Part shown: piece by piece, positions 1-8,541 of the stretch
Layout of the letters: each line of letters begins with the position of its first letter
Position numbering within the stretch: the first letter of the stretch is position 1
Origin: Panacibacter ginsenosidivorans
GTDB lineage: Bacteria; Bacteroidota; Bacteroidia; Chitinophagales; Chitinophagaceae
DNA: 64,000 nucleotides
Assembly (NCBI RefSeq): GCF_007971225.1
Contig: NZ_CP042435.1
Span: 930,001 to 994,000 of the forward strand
Direction of reading: 5' to 3'
Made by a program: the position numbers and the translations under genes
The notes under the pieces: generated by a model
The model's input: the letters and a program-made list of their open reading frames with translations, nothing else
What the model was told of the DNA's origin: nothing
Database searches by the model: none

Positions 1-420
1 GGCAATAAGAAATCATTTCGTGTTAAAGGCAGGCTGGATGACTATTCGATTGCAGGCATTGCTTTAATGCCAATGGGCGCAGGGGATTTTGTAATGCCAT
101 TAAACGCAGTTATTCGCAAAGGCATTCATAAAAAAGAAGGTGCTATGCTTAATGTAAAACTGGAGGTTGATAAAAAAGAAATACAACCCCCACAAGAATT
201 TGTTGAATGCCTAAAAGATGAACCTGCAGCACACGAACATTATTTTTCTTTAGCAAAATCACATCAACTATATTTTACCCGCTGGATTAACGAGGCTAAA
301 ACAGAGCAAACAAAAACAAAGCGTATTGCACAGGCTGTAAATGCCCTCTCAAAGAAATTCGATTTTGGTATGATGGTACGCGCAATTAAGAAAGACAATG
401 ATTTGCTAAAAGGAGTTTAG
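1..420 (+). CDS. DUF1905 / YdeI-OmpD-associated family protein, 3' part
   Basis: The reading frame is open from the first base, so the true start lies outside the window and only the last 139 codons are present. The visible N-terminal part (about residues 1-55, containing GRLDDYSIAGIALMPMG) looks like the end of a DUF1905 beta-barrel domain. The following helical part (PQEFVECL, HYFSLAKSHQLYFTRWI, AKTEQTKTKRIAQAV) matches the YdeI/OmpD-associated domain sometimes called bacteriocin-protection. The molecular function of the family is not established. A copy of the dispersed element begins 35 nt after the stop codon. Confidence 0.75.
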   Translation, partial: GNKKSFRVKGRLDDYSIAGIALMPMGAGDFVMPLNAVIRKGIHKKEGAMLNVKLEVDKKEIQPPQEFVECLKDEPAAHEHYFSLAKSHQLYFTRWINEAKTEQTKTKRIAQAVNALSKKFDFGMMVRAIKKDNDLLKGV

Positions 421-454
421 CACTCATAGCTGGTTAGTTGCAATAAAATATACA

Positions 455-516
455 GTACAAGAGTGCGACGCAAGAAAAGCTTAATGCCTGTACTCAAGCC
501 CGGCTCATAATGTATC
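455..516 (+). repeat. Dispersed element copy 1 (GCG type)
   Basis: Core 455-474, GTACAAGAGTGCGACGCAAG, followed by AAAGCTTAATGCC and an AAGCCCGGCTCATAA tail. Lies between two plus-strand genes with the tail towards the DUF885 gene. This is one of the best full-length copies. The outer limit of the tail is approximate. Confidence 0.85.
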
Positions 517-618
517 TCAATATCATGTTTCAGTAATTCATTCTCATGCTTCAGTAGCTGTGATCATTTCTTTGTTGTTAATTGCAGTATATTAGAACTT
601 ACTTCAAATTGCTTACGG

Positions 619-1938
619 ATGAAAGAAATATTTATAGCGGCATGTATATTTTTTTGTGTCAGTTGCACCGAAGCTCAGTCTACAAAAGCATTCGATGATT
701 TTCGCGACAGCTTTGTAAAAGGATACACAACCCTTGCTATTCCTGAACTCGAATTAAGTTATGCAGATAACCTGCAGCATATACTGCCACTCAACAAAAT
801 TCAACAGCAACTAAATTTCTTTGAAGATGCAAAAAATAAACTGGACATTTTTGAAACATACTGGTTAACTGATTCAGAAAAATTTGATCTTGACCTGATG
901 AAATTCGAGACAACAATGAACCTGCAAAGACTGGCCCTCGAAAAAAGATGGTGCGATGAAAAGCCTGCTGTCATACCTGTAAATAATTTATACAGCATCC
1001 CCCATGGCAATGAATGGTATGTTTATTTTCTGAAAAGATGGCTCGGTGCTGATGTAAACCCCGATGATATTTATTTTAATGGTATTGCAGAAATAGATCG
1101 GGTAAAACAACATATAGAAGACATAAGAATAAAAAAAGGTTTAACAACCGAACAATTCTATGCACATCTTAATGACAGTGATTTTTTTATAAACAGTCCG
1201 CAGCAATTGCAACAATCATTTGAGCATGTAAAGAATATTGTTCAGCAAAATCTTTATCTGCTGTTCAATGTGCAGCAGGTACGCAATGTAAAAATTGATC
1301 GTGGCAGCAACAATGCACTGGCACAAACACCGGGTTATTACAACGACGATACATTTTATTATAATTTTTTTGACAAGCCTTATAACAAACGCCAGGTTGA
1401 TTGGCTCTTTATACATGAAGCCGTTCCCGGCCATCACTATCAAATAAATATTGCAGATCATTTATCTCAATCCAAAGTGCAGCAATTATTTCACTACTCA
1501 GGTTTTGCGGAAGGCTGGGCTGCTTACACAGAAACACTTGGCACAGAGCTGGGCGTTTATGAAACTGATTATGATGAACTGGGTCATTGGGAATGGGATC
1601 TTGTGCGCTCCGTTCGTGTCATTATAGATATTGGTTTGAATTATTATGGATGGAATGATGAGAAAGCATTGGCAACATGGAAACAATATATACCCAACCA
1701 GGATGATATCGCAATGCGTGAGATCAATCGAATAAAACGCTGGCCTGCACAGGTTATTACCTACAAATATGGCTCTATGCTGATACTAAAATGGAAGAAA
1801 GAGTTACAGGACAAACAAGGAAATGCTTTTAACATTAAAGACTTTCATGACAGGCTGCTGAATCATGGCTCTCTGCCGTTTTTTATGGTAAAACAAAATG
1901 TATTTAAAAAAAGTACAGGTGATGTTGCAGGCAGTTGA
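619..1938 (+). CDS. DUF885 family putative metallopeptidase lipoprotein (1 of 3)
   Basis: A 439-residue exported protein. The N-terminus is a hydrophobic signal ending in a lipobox-like VSC at about residue 16, so it is probably a lipoprotein. The motif HEAVPGHH at residues 266-273 is the HExxPGHH zinc-site signature of DUF885 proteins, which are thought to be gluzincin-like peptidases. The substrate is unknown. The rest is helical, as in the family. Two further DUF885 genes occur at 11.8 and 19.7 kb. This copy is shorter than the 584-residue one. The gene stands alone between copies of the dispersed element, the downstream copy beginning right after its stop codon. Confidence 0.85.
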   Translation: MKEIFIAACIFFCVSCTEAQSTKAFDDFRDSFVKGYTTLAIPELELSYADNLQHILPLNKIQQQLNFFEDAKNKLDIFETYWLTDSEKFDLDLMKFETTMNLQRLALEKRWCDEKPAVIPVNNLYSIPHGNEWYVYFLKRWLGADVNPDDIYFNGIAEIDRVKQHIEDIRIKKGLTTEQFYAHLNDSDFFINSPQQLQQSFEHVKNIVQQNLYLLFNVQQVRNVKIDRGSNNALAQTPGYYNDDTFYYNFFDKPYNKRQVDWLFIHEAVPGHHYQINIADHLSQSKVQQLFHYSGFAEGWAAYTETLGTELGVYETDYDELGHWEWDLVRSVRVIIDIGLNYYGWNDEKALATWKQYIPNQDDIAMREINRIKRWPAQVITYKYGSMLILKWKKELQDKQGNAFNIKDFHDRLLNHGSLPFFMVKQNVFKKSTGDVAGS

Positions 1939-1975
1939 ATTATTATTCAACCCTGGTTGTGTCACTCACTTGTAC
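1939..1975 (-). repeat. Dispersed element copy 2 (GTG type, short tail)
   Basis: Core 1956-1975 on the minus strand reads GTACAAGTGAGTGACACAAC. The tail is truncated to about 17 nt and abuts the DUF885 stop codon. The head side carries GCGTACAAG preceded by AAGAACAAA, as in other copies. Lies between convergent genes. Confidence 0.85.
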
Positions 1976-2027
1976 GCTTTGTTCTTTACTCAGCAAATGA
2001 AGATTTACACAGCACAATGAACAAATA

Positions 2028-2321
2028 TTACTGCTCTTTTGGCACCATGTTATATTCTTTCTGCAACCAGCTGTAAACGCTGTTCTGACTTTTAACTTCC
2101 AAAGGAAGTTTTTCATGTAATAATATTTCCATGCGGCCCGCTTCAGTTTTAGATTTACAGCCCATCATTTCACATGCATAGTTTATCATATAAAGTATTT
2201 CATTGCCTTCATAGCGCATAAACATATTTCTGTCTGGCACACCCTGCAATTTTACATGCTCCGCAGGTTCATTCCATGTATAATCATTAAACAAAAGATC
2301 GCTCTTGTTGTAAACACCCAT
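2028..2321 (-). CDS. Small conserved-looking hypothetical protein
   Basis: A 97-residue soluble protein that I do not recognise. It has no signal peptide or membrane segment. It is rich in charged and aromatic residues and has a central cysteine pair (YACEMMGCKSK). The ORF has an ATG start, is isolated and convergent with the upstream DUF885 gene, and its composition looks like real coding sequence. No function is proposed. Confidence 0.55.
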   Translation of the reverse strand: MGVYNKSDLLFNDYTWNEPAEHVKLQGVPDRNMFMRYEGNEILYMINYACEMMGCKSKTEAGRMEILLHEKLPLEVKSQNSVYSWLQKEYNMVPKEQ

Positions 2322-2604
2322 AAGATATTCATGTTGGTAAAGGCGTAAGATAGTCTAAATATTTTTGCAGCGATATTTGCTCATGAAATAACCTAACGAA
2401 TGTTTTGTTAAAGGAAAATATAATAAGAAGTGTTACCACGAAAAAGATTACCTTCACCGATCTGATTTTAGCTCTGTCAGCACATTGTAATTGCAAGAAG
2501 CATTTTTTTACACTTCCTTTCCTTGTAAACATTTTCCTCTTCACTACGCTTTGCTAACCCTGTTTCAATCAATATTAATTTATTTGATCTTAAATTTTAG
2601 TGCT

Positions 2605-2880
2605 ATGAACATTTATGTTTCTAATCTCAGTTTTCATACTACAGATGAAGACCTGAAGACAATGTTTTCAAAGTTTGGTGAAGTAACTTCTGTAAAAATA
2701 ATTTTTGACAAAGTTACCAATCGTTCCCGTGGTTTTGGCTTTATTGAAATGTCTAAAGAAGAAGAAGGCCAGGAAGCAATAAAAATGCTTAATAATAAAG
2801 ACATACAGGGAAGGCTGTTATCTGTATCCGTGGCAAAGGTTAGAGACAACAGCAGCTACGGCAGCAAAAGCAGGTGGTAA
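2605..2880 (+). CDS. RRM-domain RNA-binding protein
   Basis: A 91-residue protein made of one RNA recognition motif. RNP2 is IYVSNL near residue 3 and RNP1 is RGFGFIEM near residue 42. The C-terminus is a short Ser/Gly/Lys tail, as in the small single-RRM proteins of Bacteroidota and cyanobacteria. The frame is open further upstream, but the start at 2605 puts the RRM at the N-terminus as usual, and the upstream stretch does not look coding. The likely role is binding of RNA after transcription, perhaps cold- or growth-related. That role is known of the family only in general terms. Confidence 0.85.
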   Translation: MNIYVSNLSFHTTDEDLKTMFSKFGEVTSVKIIFDKVTNRSRGFGFIEMSKEEEGQEAIKMLNNKDIQGRLLSVSVAKVRDNSSYGSKSRW

Positions 2881-2970
2881 AACTCCTGGTGCATACACAC
2901 AGTGATATCAATTTAGTGCTTGCATATTTTATAACTACACTTCATTTATTTAAACACAAATTTATTATCG

Positions 2971-3252
2971 ATGAATAATGATATGATCACAAAATTCTGC
3001 GAAACCCAAAAAGTAGCAACCGGTAACTGCGTAAGAATTGATTTTAAAAAAAGAAACCCCATGTTTGGTTTTTTAGTACAGGCAGGGGATTATGAAGATC
3101 TGAAATCTAAAAACTTCTGGCGCATTGTTATACACAGCAACATGCAGAATTGGCAAAAAAATGGTGATATGGACATGGCTAAGATCTACAACGGTTCAGA
3201 GTTTACAAAACTCTCTGTTATTGGTTTAAAGGAACTGTTATCAATTGCGTGA
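2971..3252 (+). CDS. Small hypothetical protein
   Basis: A 93-residue soluble protein that I do not recognise. It starts at ATG 2971 after an AT-rich leader and contains RIDFKKRNPMFGFLVQ and a central FWRIVIHSNMQNW segment. There is no signal peptide or transmembrane helix. It lies between the RRM gene and the desaturase on the same strand but with gaps of about 70-90 nt, so it need not be cotranscribed. Codon use is similar to its neighbours. Confidence 0.55.
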   Translation: MNNDMITKFCETQKVATGNCVRIDFKKRNPMFGFLVQAGDYEDLKSKNFWRIVIHSNMQNWQKNGDMDMAKIYNGSEFTKLSVIGLKELLSIA

Positions 3253-3321
3253 TTAATAAAAATACTTTATTACTTTCGCTGCCTTTTTAGAAGTATTTTT
3301 CTATAAACTTTCAATTTAGTC

Positions 3322-4089
3322 ATGATAGCTATTGTTTTGTTCTTTTTATGTCATTGGTTTCTTTCTTTGTTTTTTCATTCATTCTTTTTACACAGGTACG
3401 CTTCTCATAAGATGTATACAACAAGTAAGACCTGGGAAAAAATATTTTATTTCTTAACCTGGATTGTGCTTGGATCTTCTTATTTAGTTCCAAGGGCATA
3501 TGGTGTTTTACACAGGATGCATCATGAATACAGCGATACAGAAAAAGATCCACACTCACCTCATTTCTTTAAGGATATATGGCGTATGATGATTCATACG
3601 GCAAGAGTGTTCAGCAATTTTGTTAAAGGTAAAAATGTTCCTGAAGAGAAGTTCACCAAAGCATATTTACCAAAGTGGGATAGCCTGGATAAGATAGGTA
3701 ATAGCACTATTACAAGGTTGTTTTTCATGGCTGGTTATACCACCTTTTATATTTATTTCGCTCCCAGTTATTGGTACTTCTTATTATTGCCCATTCATTT
3801 CTTAATGGGCCCTATACAAGGAGCTATTGTTAATTGGTGTGGCCATAAATATGGGTATCAAAACTATCAAAATGGCGATCATTCCAGAAACTCGACTCCC
3901 TGGGGTGTGATTTTAATGGGCGAATTGTTTCAAAATAATCATCATCACGCAAAAGATAATGCCAATTTTGCACGTAAGTGGTTTGAATTTGATATGACTT
4001 ACCTTCTTATGCGTGCATTGAACAGGATGCGTATTATTCAACTCATCCCATTACCTGTAAATGACCATAGCAAAGAAAACCACACGTAA
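3322..4089 (+). CDS. Acyl-CoA/acyl-lipid desaturase family membrane protein
   Basis: A 255-residue integral membrane protein with the three histidine clusters of the di-iron fatty acid desaturases: HRYASH near residue 24, HRMHH near residue 64 and QNNHHH near residue 210. Hydrophobic helices separate them. It should introduce a double bond into fatty acyl chains and so adjust membrane fluidity. Regiospecificity cannot be read from the sequence. It is shorter than many delta-9 desaturases but has all the histidine ligands. A strong intrinsic terminator follows at 4121-4153. Confidence 0.85.
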   Translation: MIAIVLFFLCHWFLSLFFHSFFLHRYASHKMYTTSKTWEKIFYFLTWIVLGSSYLVPRAYGVLHRMHHEYSDTEKDPHSPHFFKDIWRMMIHTARVFSNFVKGKNVPEEKFTKAYLPKWDSLDKIGNSTITRLFFMAGYTTFYIYFAPSYWYFLLLPIHFLMGPIQGAIVNWCGHKYGYQNYQNGDHSRNSTPWGVILMGELFQNNHHHAKDNANFARKWFEFDMTYLLMRALNRMRIIQLIPLPVNDHSKENHT

Positions 4090-4120
4090 ACTTATTTTGA
4101 CTTATAATTTAAAAAATTGA

Positions 4121-4154
4121 AAAAAAGCAGCTTTTAAAGAAGCTGCTTTTTTTG
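4121..4154 (+). terminator. Intrinsic terminator after the desaturase gene
   Basis: AAAAAGCAGCTT pairs with AAGCTGCTTTTTTT across a 6-nt loop, giving a stem of about 12 bp ending in a run of seven T. It lies 31 nt after the desaturase stop codon and isolates it from the suf operon. The A-rich 5' arm means it could also act on minus-strand transcripts. Confidence 0.85.
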
Positions 4155-4259
4155 TACCGGGCAAGAGATTAACGTTGTTAATTATTTATTTGAGGGTATT
4201 TTCCCTCAAAACAGTATTTTTTGCTTATATCGAAAATGCGTGAAACAACACTCCTGCCA

Positions 4260-4267
4260 TATTTTTG
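4260..4267 (+). promoter_or_regulatory. Candidate -7 box of the suf operon promoter
   Basis: TATTTTTG matches the Bacteroidota TAnnTTTG box and lies 20 nt before the first sufA start. I see no convincing TTG -33 element at the usual distance, so this is only a candidate. Confidence 0.35.
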
Positions 4268-4287
4268 TACTTTTACCAATTGTATAA

Positions 4288-4638
4288 ATGATTGAAATTA
4301 AAGAATGCGTTATGATCACAGTTTCTGATAATGCAAAAGCATATATTAACCGGTTATTAACGGAGCAAAATAAAGATGCATCCTATTTTGTACGTGTAGG
4401 TGTAAAGGCAGGCGGATGTTCAGGCCTGGAGTATGAGTTGGATTTTGATAATCAAACCAAAAACGGAGATGAGGTTTTTGAAGACAAGGGCATCAAAGTA
4501 GTGGTAGATATGAAAAGCTTGCTGTATCTCTACGGTACGGAACTCGATTATACGGGGGGGTTAAATGGCAAGGGTTTGGTTTTCAACAACCCAAATGCAT
4601 CACGTACATGTGGTTGCGGAGAAAGTTTTGCAGTGTAA
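4288..4638 (+). CDS. sufA: A-type iron-sulfur carrier (HesB/IscA/SufA family)
   Basis: A 116-residue A-type carrier that should receive a nascent Fe-S cluster and pass it to apoproteins. The three conserved cysteines are present: one in KAGGCSGLEYEL near residue 43 and the CGC pair in RTCGCGESF at the C-terminus. Two starts are possible, ATG 4288 and ATG 4312 (MITVSDNAKAYI). The second gives the more usual family N-terminus. It is the first gene of the suf operon and lies 27 nt before sufB. Confidence 0.88.
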   Translation: MIEIKECVMITVSDNAKAYINRLLTEQNKDASYFVRVGVKAGGCSGLEYELDFDNQTKNGDEVFEDKGIKVVVDMKSLLYLYGTELDYTGGLNGKGLVFNNPNASRTCGCGESFAV

Positions 4639-4665
4639 TTTTGCCAACGAAACGAAAAAAGAATA

Positions 4666-6111
4666 ATGAGCAATAATAATGACATTTTAGAGCGGCTTAC
4701 CAGCGAACCTTACGAATATGGGTTCGTAACGGATATTGAGATGGATATCGCTCCCAAAGGATTAAATGAAGAAACGGTACGGTTTATTTCTGCAAAAAAA
4801 AATGAGCCGGAATGGTTGTTGGAATGGCGCCTGAAAGGTTTAAAGCATTTTCAGGAATGTGAAATGCCGCACTGGCAGAATTTTGAAATGCCGGCCATTG
4901 ATTTTCAGAATATTTCTTATTATGCAGCCCCGGTTAAGAAAACAAAATACAATAGCCTTGATGAGGTTGATCCTGAACTGATCGCAACATTTGAAAAACT
5001 CGGCATCCCCATTAATGAGCAAAAAGCCCTGGCAGGTGTGGCTGTTGATGTGGTATTTGACAGCGTTTCTGTAGCAACAACTTTCAGGGAGAAGTTACAG
5101 GAGATGGGCGTAATCTTCTGCTCATTCAGCGAAGCTGTTCAAAAACATCCCGATCTTGTAAAAAAATATTTAGGGACGGTTGTTCCATATACCGATAATA
5201 TTTTCTCTGCGCTTAACGCAGCGGTAGTATCAGATGGTTCATTTGCTTACATTCCCAAAGGCGTTCGTTGCCCGATGGAGCTTTCCACTTACTTCCGTAT
5301 CAATGCACAGAATACCGGTCAGTTTGAACGTACATTGATCATTGCCGATGAAGGAAGTTATGTTAGCTATCTCGAAGGTTGCACTGCACCGATGCGTGAT
5401 GAAAATCAATTACATGCAGCAGTTGTTGAATTAATTGCATTAGATAATGCCGAGATAAAATATTCAACAGTGCAAAACTGGTATCCGGGCGACAAAGATG
5501 GTAAAGGTGGCATCTACAATTTTGTTACAAAACGTGGCATCTGCAAAGGTGTAAACTCAAAAATTTCGTGGACACAGGTAGAAACAGGTTCCGCTATTAC
5601 CTGGAAATATCCAAGCTGTATTTTACGCGGTGATAATTCTGTTGGCGAATTTTACTCAGTGGCGCTGACAAAAAATAAGCAGATAGCAGATACTGGAACA
5701 AAAATGTACCATATTGGCAAGAACACTCGTAGCAGGATTATTTCTAAAGGTATTTCTGCAGGCAATGGCCAAAATAGTTACAGAGGTTTGGTGCAGGTGG
5801 GCAGCGGTGCAACAAATGCACGAAACTTTACGCAATGCGATTCTTTATTGATCGGTGATCGCTGCGGTGCGCATACATTTCCATACATCGAATCGAAAAA
5901 CAGTTCGTCAATTGTTGAACATGAAGCTACCACTTCAAAGATTGGTGAAGACCAGATATTCTATCTTAACCAGCGTGGTATTGATACGGAGAAAGCAGTT
6001 GCATTGATCGTGAACGGCTATGCAAAAGAAGTACTGAATCAATTACCGATGGAGTTTGCTGTGGAAGCGCAAAAACTATTGGCAATATCGCTTGAAGGAA
6101 GTGTGGGTTAA
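4666..6111 (+). CDS. sufB: Fe-S cluster scaffold subunit SufB
   Basis: A full-length SufB of 481 residues, the core scaffold of the SufBCD complex on which [4Fe-4S] clusters are built in the cytoplasm. Characteristic segments are [58 protein letters not shown], and the C-terminal [26 protein letters not shown] with its conserved cysteine. It follows sufA and precedes sufC. The sufB-sufC gap of about 216 nt is unusually long for this operon and holds a head-to-head pair of the dispersed element. Confidence 0.95.
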   Translation: MSNNNDILERLTSEPYEYGFVTDIEMDIAPKGLNEETVRFISAKKNEPEWLLEWRLKGLKHFQECEMPHWQNFEMPAIDFQNISYYAAPVKKTKYNSLDEVDPELIATFEKLGIPINEQKALAGVAVDVVFDSVSVATTFREKLQEMGVIFCSFSEAVQKHPDLVKKYLGTVVPYTDNIFSALNAAVVSDGSFAYIPKGVRCPMELSTYFRINAQNTGQFERTLIIADEGSYVSYLEGCTAPMRDENQLHAAVVELIALDNAEIKYSTVQNWYPGDKDGKGGIYNFVTKRGICKGVNSKISWTQVETGSAITWKYPSCILRGDNSVGEFYSVALTKNKQIADTGTKMYHIGKNTRSRIISKGISAGNGQNSYRGLVQVGSGATNARNFTQCDSLLIGDRCGAHTFPYIESKNSSSIVEHEATTSKIGEDQIFYLNQRGIDTEKAVALIVNGYAKEVLNQLPMEFAVEAQKLLAISLEGSVG

Positions 6112-6146
6112 TTAAAAAGTAAAAAATCAAAAGTCAAAACGTAAGA

Positions 6147-6208
6147 GAGTTTTTATGTACTTGGCTTTAGAATAAATATTAAGCTTTTGTTGCGTCGCAC
6201 TCTTGTAC
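6147..6208 (-). repeat. Dispersed element copy 3 (GCG type), left half of a head-to-head pair
   Basis: Core 6189-6208 on the minus strand, GTACAAGAGTGCGACGCAAC, with an AAAGCTTAAT middle and a degenerate tail. It faces copy 4 across a 24-nt spacer that itself contains the small inverted repeat GTTCAA/TTGAAC. Lies inside the suf operon between sufB and sufC. Confidence 0.9.
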
Positions 6209-6232
6209 TTTCAGTTCAACATTGAACAAGGC

Positions 6233-6294
6233 CTTGAAGTGAGTGACACAACAGGCGATGACAAAAGAGCTAAAGTTTGTGACATATAAGAACA
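6233..6294 (+). repeat. Dispersed element copy 4 (GTG type), right half of a head-to-head pair
   Basis: Core 6233-6252, with CCTTG replacing GTACA and then AAGTGAGTGACACAAC, followed by AGGCGATGACA. Transcribed together with copy 3 it could fold into a long imperfect hairpin in the suf mRNA ahead of sufC. Confidence 0.85.
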
Positions 6295-6327
6295 TATAAC
6301 CAGCAAATAAATTTTTAAAGGAACGAC

Positions 6328-7092
6328 ATGTTAAGTATTAAAAATCTAAGGGCATCTGTAGAAGGCAAAGAAATTTTAAAAGGTTTAAACCTGGAAATAA
6401 AAGCAGGCGAAGTGCATGCCATAATGGGGCCTAATGGTTCTGGTAAAAGTACATTGGCTTCTGTTTTGGCAGGCAATGAAAATTATGAAGTAACAGGCGG
6501 TGAAGCCTGGTTTGAGGGAAAAAATCTTTTAGAACTTTCTCCTGAAGATCGTGCAAGGGAAGGTGTGTTTTTAGCATTTCAATACCCCGTAGAAATTCCC
6601 GGTGTTTCAAATATTAATTTCCTTAGAACGGCAATGAGCGAGATAAGAACGTACCGGGGTCTGCCTCCTTTGGAAGCAAAGGAGTTTTTGAAGACTGTAA
6701 AAGAGAAACAAAAACTTGTTGAGTTTGACGCTGCACTTGCCAACCGTTCTTTAAATGAAGGGTTTTCAGGCGGTGAGAAAAAAAGAAATGAGATATTTCA
6801 ACTGGCTATGCTTGAACCCAAGCTTGCTATTCTTGATGAAACAGATTCAGGCCTGGATATTGATGCTTTAAGGATCGTTTCTAAAGGTGTAAATAAACTG
6901 CGTTCAGATAAAAATGCATTCCTGATCATTACGCATTACCAGCGTTTACTGGAATATATTGTTCCGGATTATGTGCATGTTTTATACAATGGTCAGATTG
7001 TAAAAACAGGTGGCAAAGAATTAGCATTGGAACTGGAGGAAAAAGGTTACGACTGGTTGAAAGAAACATCCAAAGAAACTGAATTGGCATAG
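6328..7092 (+). CDS. sufC: Fe-S assembly ATPase SufC
   Basis: A 254-residue ABC-type ATPase that powers the SufBCD scaffold. Walker A is GPNGSGKST near residue 36, the ABC signature is FSGGEKKRNE near residue 152 and Walker B is LAILDETDSGLD near residue 170, the Asp/Glu arrangement typical of SufC. There is a purine-rich AAAGGA ribosome-binding site before ATG 6328. It is cytoplasmic and works with the adjacent sufB and sufD. Confidence 0.95.
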   Translation: MLSIKNLRASVEGKEILKGLNLEIKAGEVHAIMGPNGSGKSTLASVLAGNENYEVTGGEAWFEGKNLLELSPEDRAREGVFLAFQYPVEIPGVSNINFLRTAMSEIRTYRGLPPLEAKEFLKTVKEKQKLVEFDAALANRSLNEGFSGGEKKRNEIFQLAMLEPKLAILDETDSGLDIDALRIVSKGVNKLRSDKNAFLIITHYQRLLEYIVPDYVHVLYNGQIVKTGGKELALELEEKGYDWLKETSKETELA

Positions 7093-7113
7093 GTGAAATA
7101 TTGTTTTCTGTGT

Positions 7114-7143
7114 ATTCACCATTGACCGTTCACCATTCACAAC
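7114..7143. repeat. Short imperfect tandem repeat before sufD
   Basis: Three imperfect units of the TTCACCATT type fill the gap between sufC and sufD. Similar short tandem fillers are common in intergenic Bacteroidota DNA. No function is evident. Confidence 0.5.
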
Positions 7144-7146
7144 ATC

Positions 7147-8466
7147 ATGATCAAACAAATCACTACTTCTTTATACGATCAGTTTATCGCTGATTTTGAA
7201 TTACGTTCTATTTTATCCGCTTCTTCTGAATCTGCATCCTTGCAGGGCTTAAGGCATACAGGTTTTGCGTATTTTAAACAGCTTGGTTTTCCCAACACAA
7301 AAGTAGAGGACTGGAAATACGTTAACCTCACTCCTTTTTTGAAAGATGAATTCATAACAGAACCTGAAGATGATGTACTGGCAATTGATGAAAAAGCTAT
7401 TATTAAGGCAAACATTCCAATGCTGGATTGTTACAAGGTCGTATTGGTAAACGGACAATATCACCCGGAACTTTCTGACACTATTCCTACAGAAGGCATT
7501 TATATTTCTGCCCTTGCCGCTGCAATGAACAGGCCTGCTTTCCAGGCGCATTTTGGAAAGCATATTGCAATGGAAAAAAATCATTTTACCGCGTTAAACA
7601 CGGCTTTGTTTAGTAATGGCTTATTCATTGAGGTAAAGAATAAAACAGTTGCAGACAAACCAATACACATTATTCATTTGATATCTGCCGATAATAATTT
7701 ATTTCTACAGCCGAGACATTTATTTGTGATAGGCTTACAGGCCGAAATAAGTATTGTGGAAAGTTTTGTAAGTGCCAATAAAAAAGGAAATGTTTTTGTA
7801 AATAATGTATCAGAGATCGTTGTTGATAAACAAGCCCAGGTACAACATTATTATATTCAAACAGGCAATGAGCAAACAAAATATGTACATCATACAGAAG
7901 TTGTTCAGCAGGCATCCAGTTTATATAATAATTACAAAGCATCCTTTCCCGGAACAAGTTTGCTGCGCAACAATTTAAACATTGTACTGAACGGTGAAAA
8001 CATAGAAAGCCATCTGTATGGTATATATCTTGCAGGCGGCCAGCAATTAGTAGATAATCATACCATCGTCGATCATCAAAAGCCACATTGCTTAAGCAAT
8101 GAATTATACAAAGGCGTAATGAAAGATGAAGCCACCGCGGTTTTTAACGGTAAGATATTTGTAAGAGAAGATGCGCAAAAGACAAATGCCTTTCAGAAGA
8201 ACAATAATTTAATGCTCAGCAAAAAAGCAGTGGTCGATTCAAAACCACAGCTGGAAATTTATGCTGACGATGTTAAATGCAGTCATGGTTCTACAATCGG
8301 TCAGTTCAATGAAGATGCATTGTTTTATTTAAAAGCAAGAGGTATTGGTGATGAGAAAGCAAAAGCTCTATTGATACATGCATTTGCCTATGATGTAACC
8401 GAAAAAATTCCTTTGCCTGCCGTTCAGGCGCATATCAATCATTTGATAGAAGAAGGATTAAAATAG
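7147..8466 (+). CDS. sufD: Fe-S assembly protein SufD
   Basis: A 439-residue SufD, the SufB paralogue that pairs with it in the scaffold and is linked to iron entry. Recognisable parts are TKVEDWKYVNLTPF near the N-terminus, HLYGIYLAGGQQLVDNHTIVDHQKPHC in the beta-helix, and KCSHGSTIGQFNEDALFYLKARGI near the C-terminus. It lies 54 nt after sufC and 75 nt before the preferred sufS start, so the genes are probably cotranscribed. Confidence 0.93.
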   Translation: MIKQITTSLYDQFIADFELRSILSASSESASLQGLRHTGFAYFKQLGFPNTKVEDWKYVNLTPFLKDEFITEPEDDVLAIDEKAIIKANIPMLDCYKVVLVNGQYHPELSDTIPTEGIYISALAAAMNRPAFQAHFGKHIAMEKNHFTALNTALFSNGLFIEVKNKTVADKPIHIIHLISADNNLFLQPRHLFVIGLQAEISIVESFVSANKKGNVFVNNVSEIVVDKQAQVQHYYIQTGNEQTKYVHHTEVVQQASSLYNNYKASFPGTSLLRNNLNIVLNGENIESHLYGIYLAGGQQLVDNHTIVDHQKPHCLSNELYKGVMKDEATAVFNGKIFVREDAQKTNAFQKNNNLMLSKKAVVDSKPQLEIYADDVKCSHGSTIGQFNEDALFYLKARGIGDEKAKALLIHAFAYDVTEKIPLPAVQAHINHLIEEGLK

Positions 8467-8482
8467 CAAAGTGGCGAGTTGA

Positions 8483-8508
8483 GTTGCCGGTTACCAGTTG
8501 CCGGTAAC
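8483..8508. repeat. Small direct/inverted repeat between sufD and sufS
   Basis: GTTGCCGGT occurs twice 14 nt apart around a TTACCA centre. It lies 17 nt after the sufD stop codon. It is probably intergenic filler. A hairpin is possible but there is no T run, so it is not called a terminator. Confidence 0.5.
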
Positions 8509-8541
8509 ACACAACATAAAACTGGTGACAAAAACAGTTTT

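Noticed and set aside
7670-8086. 138-codon minus-strand ORF across sufD
   Set aside because: It is the antisense shadow of a well-conserved SufD gene and has Cys/His/Tyr-rich non-protein-like composition.
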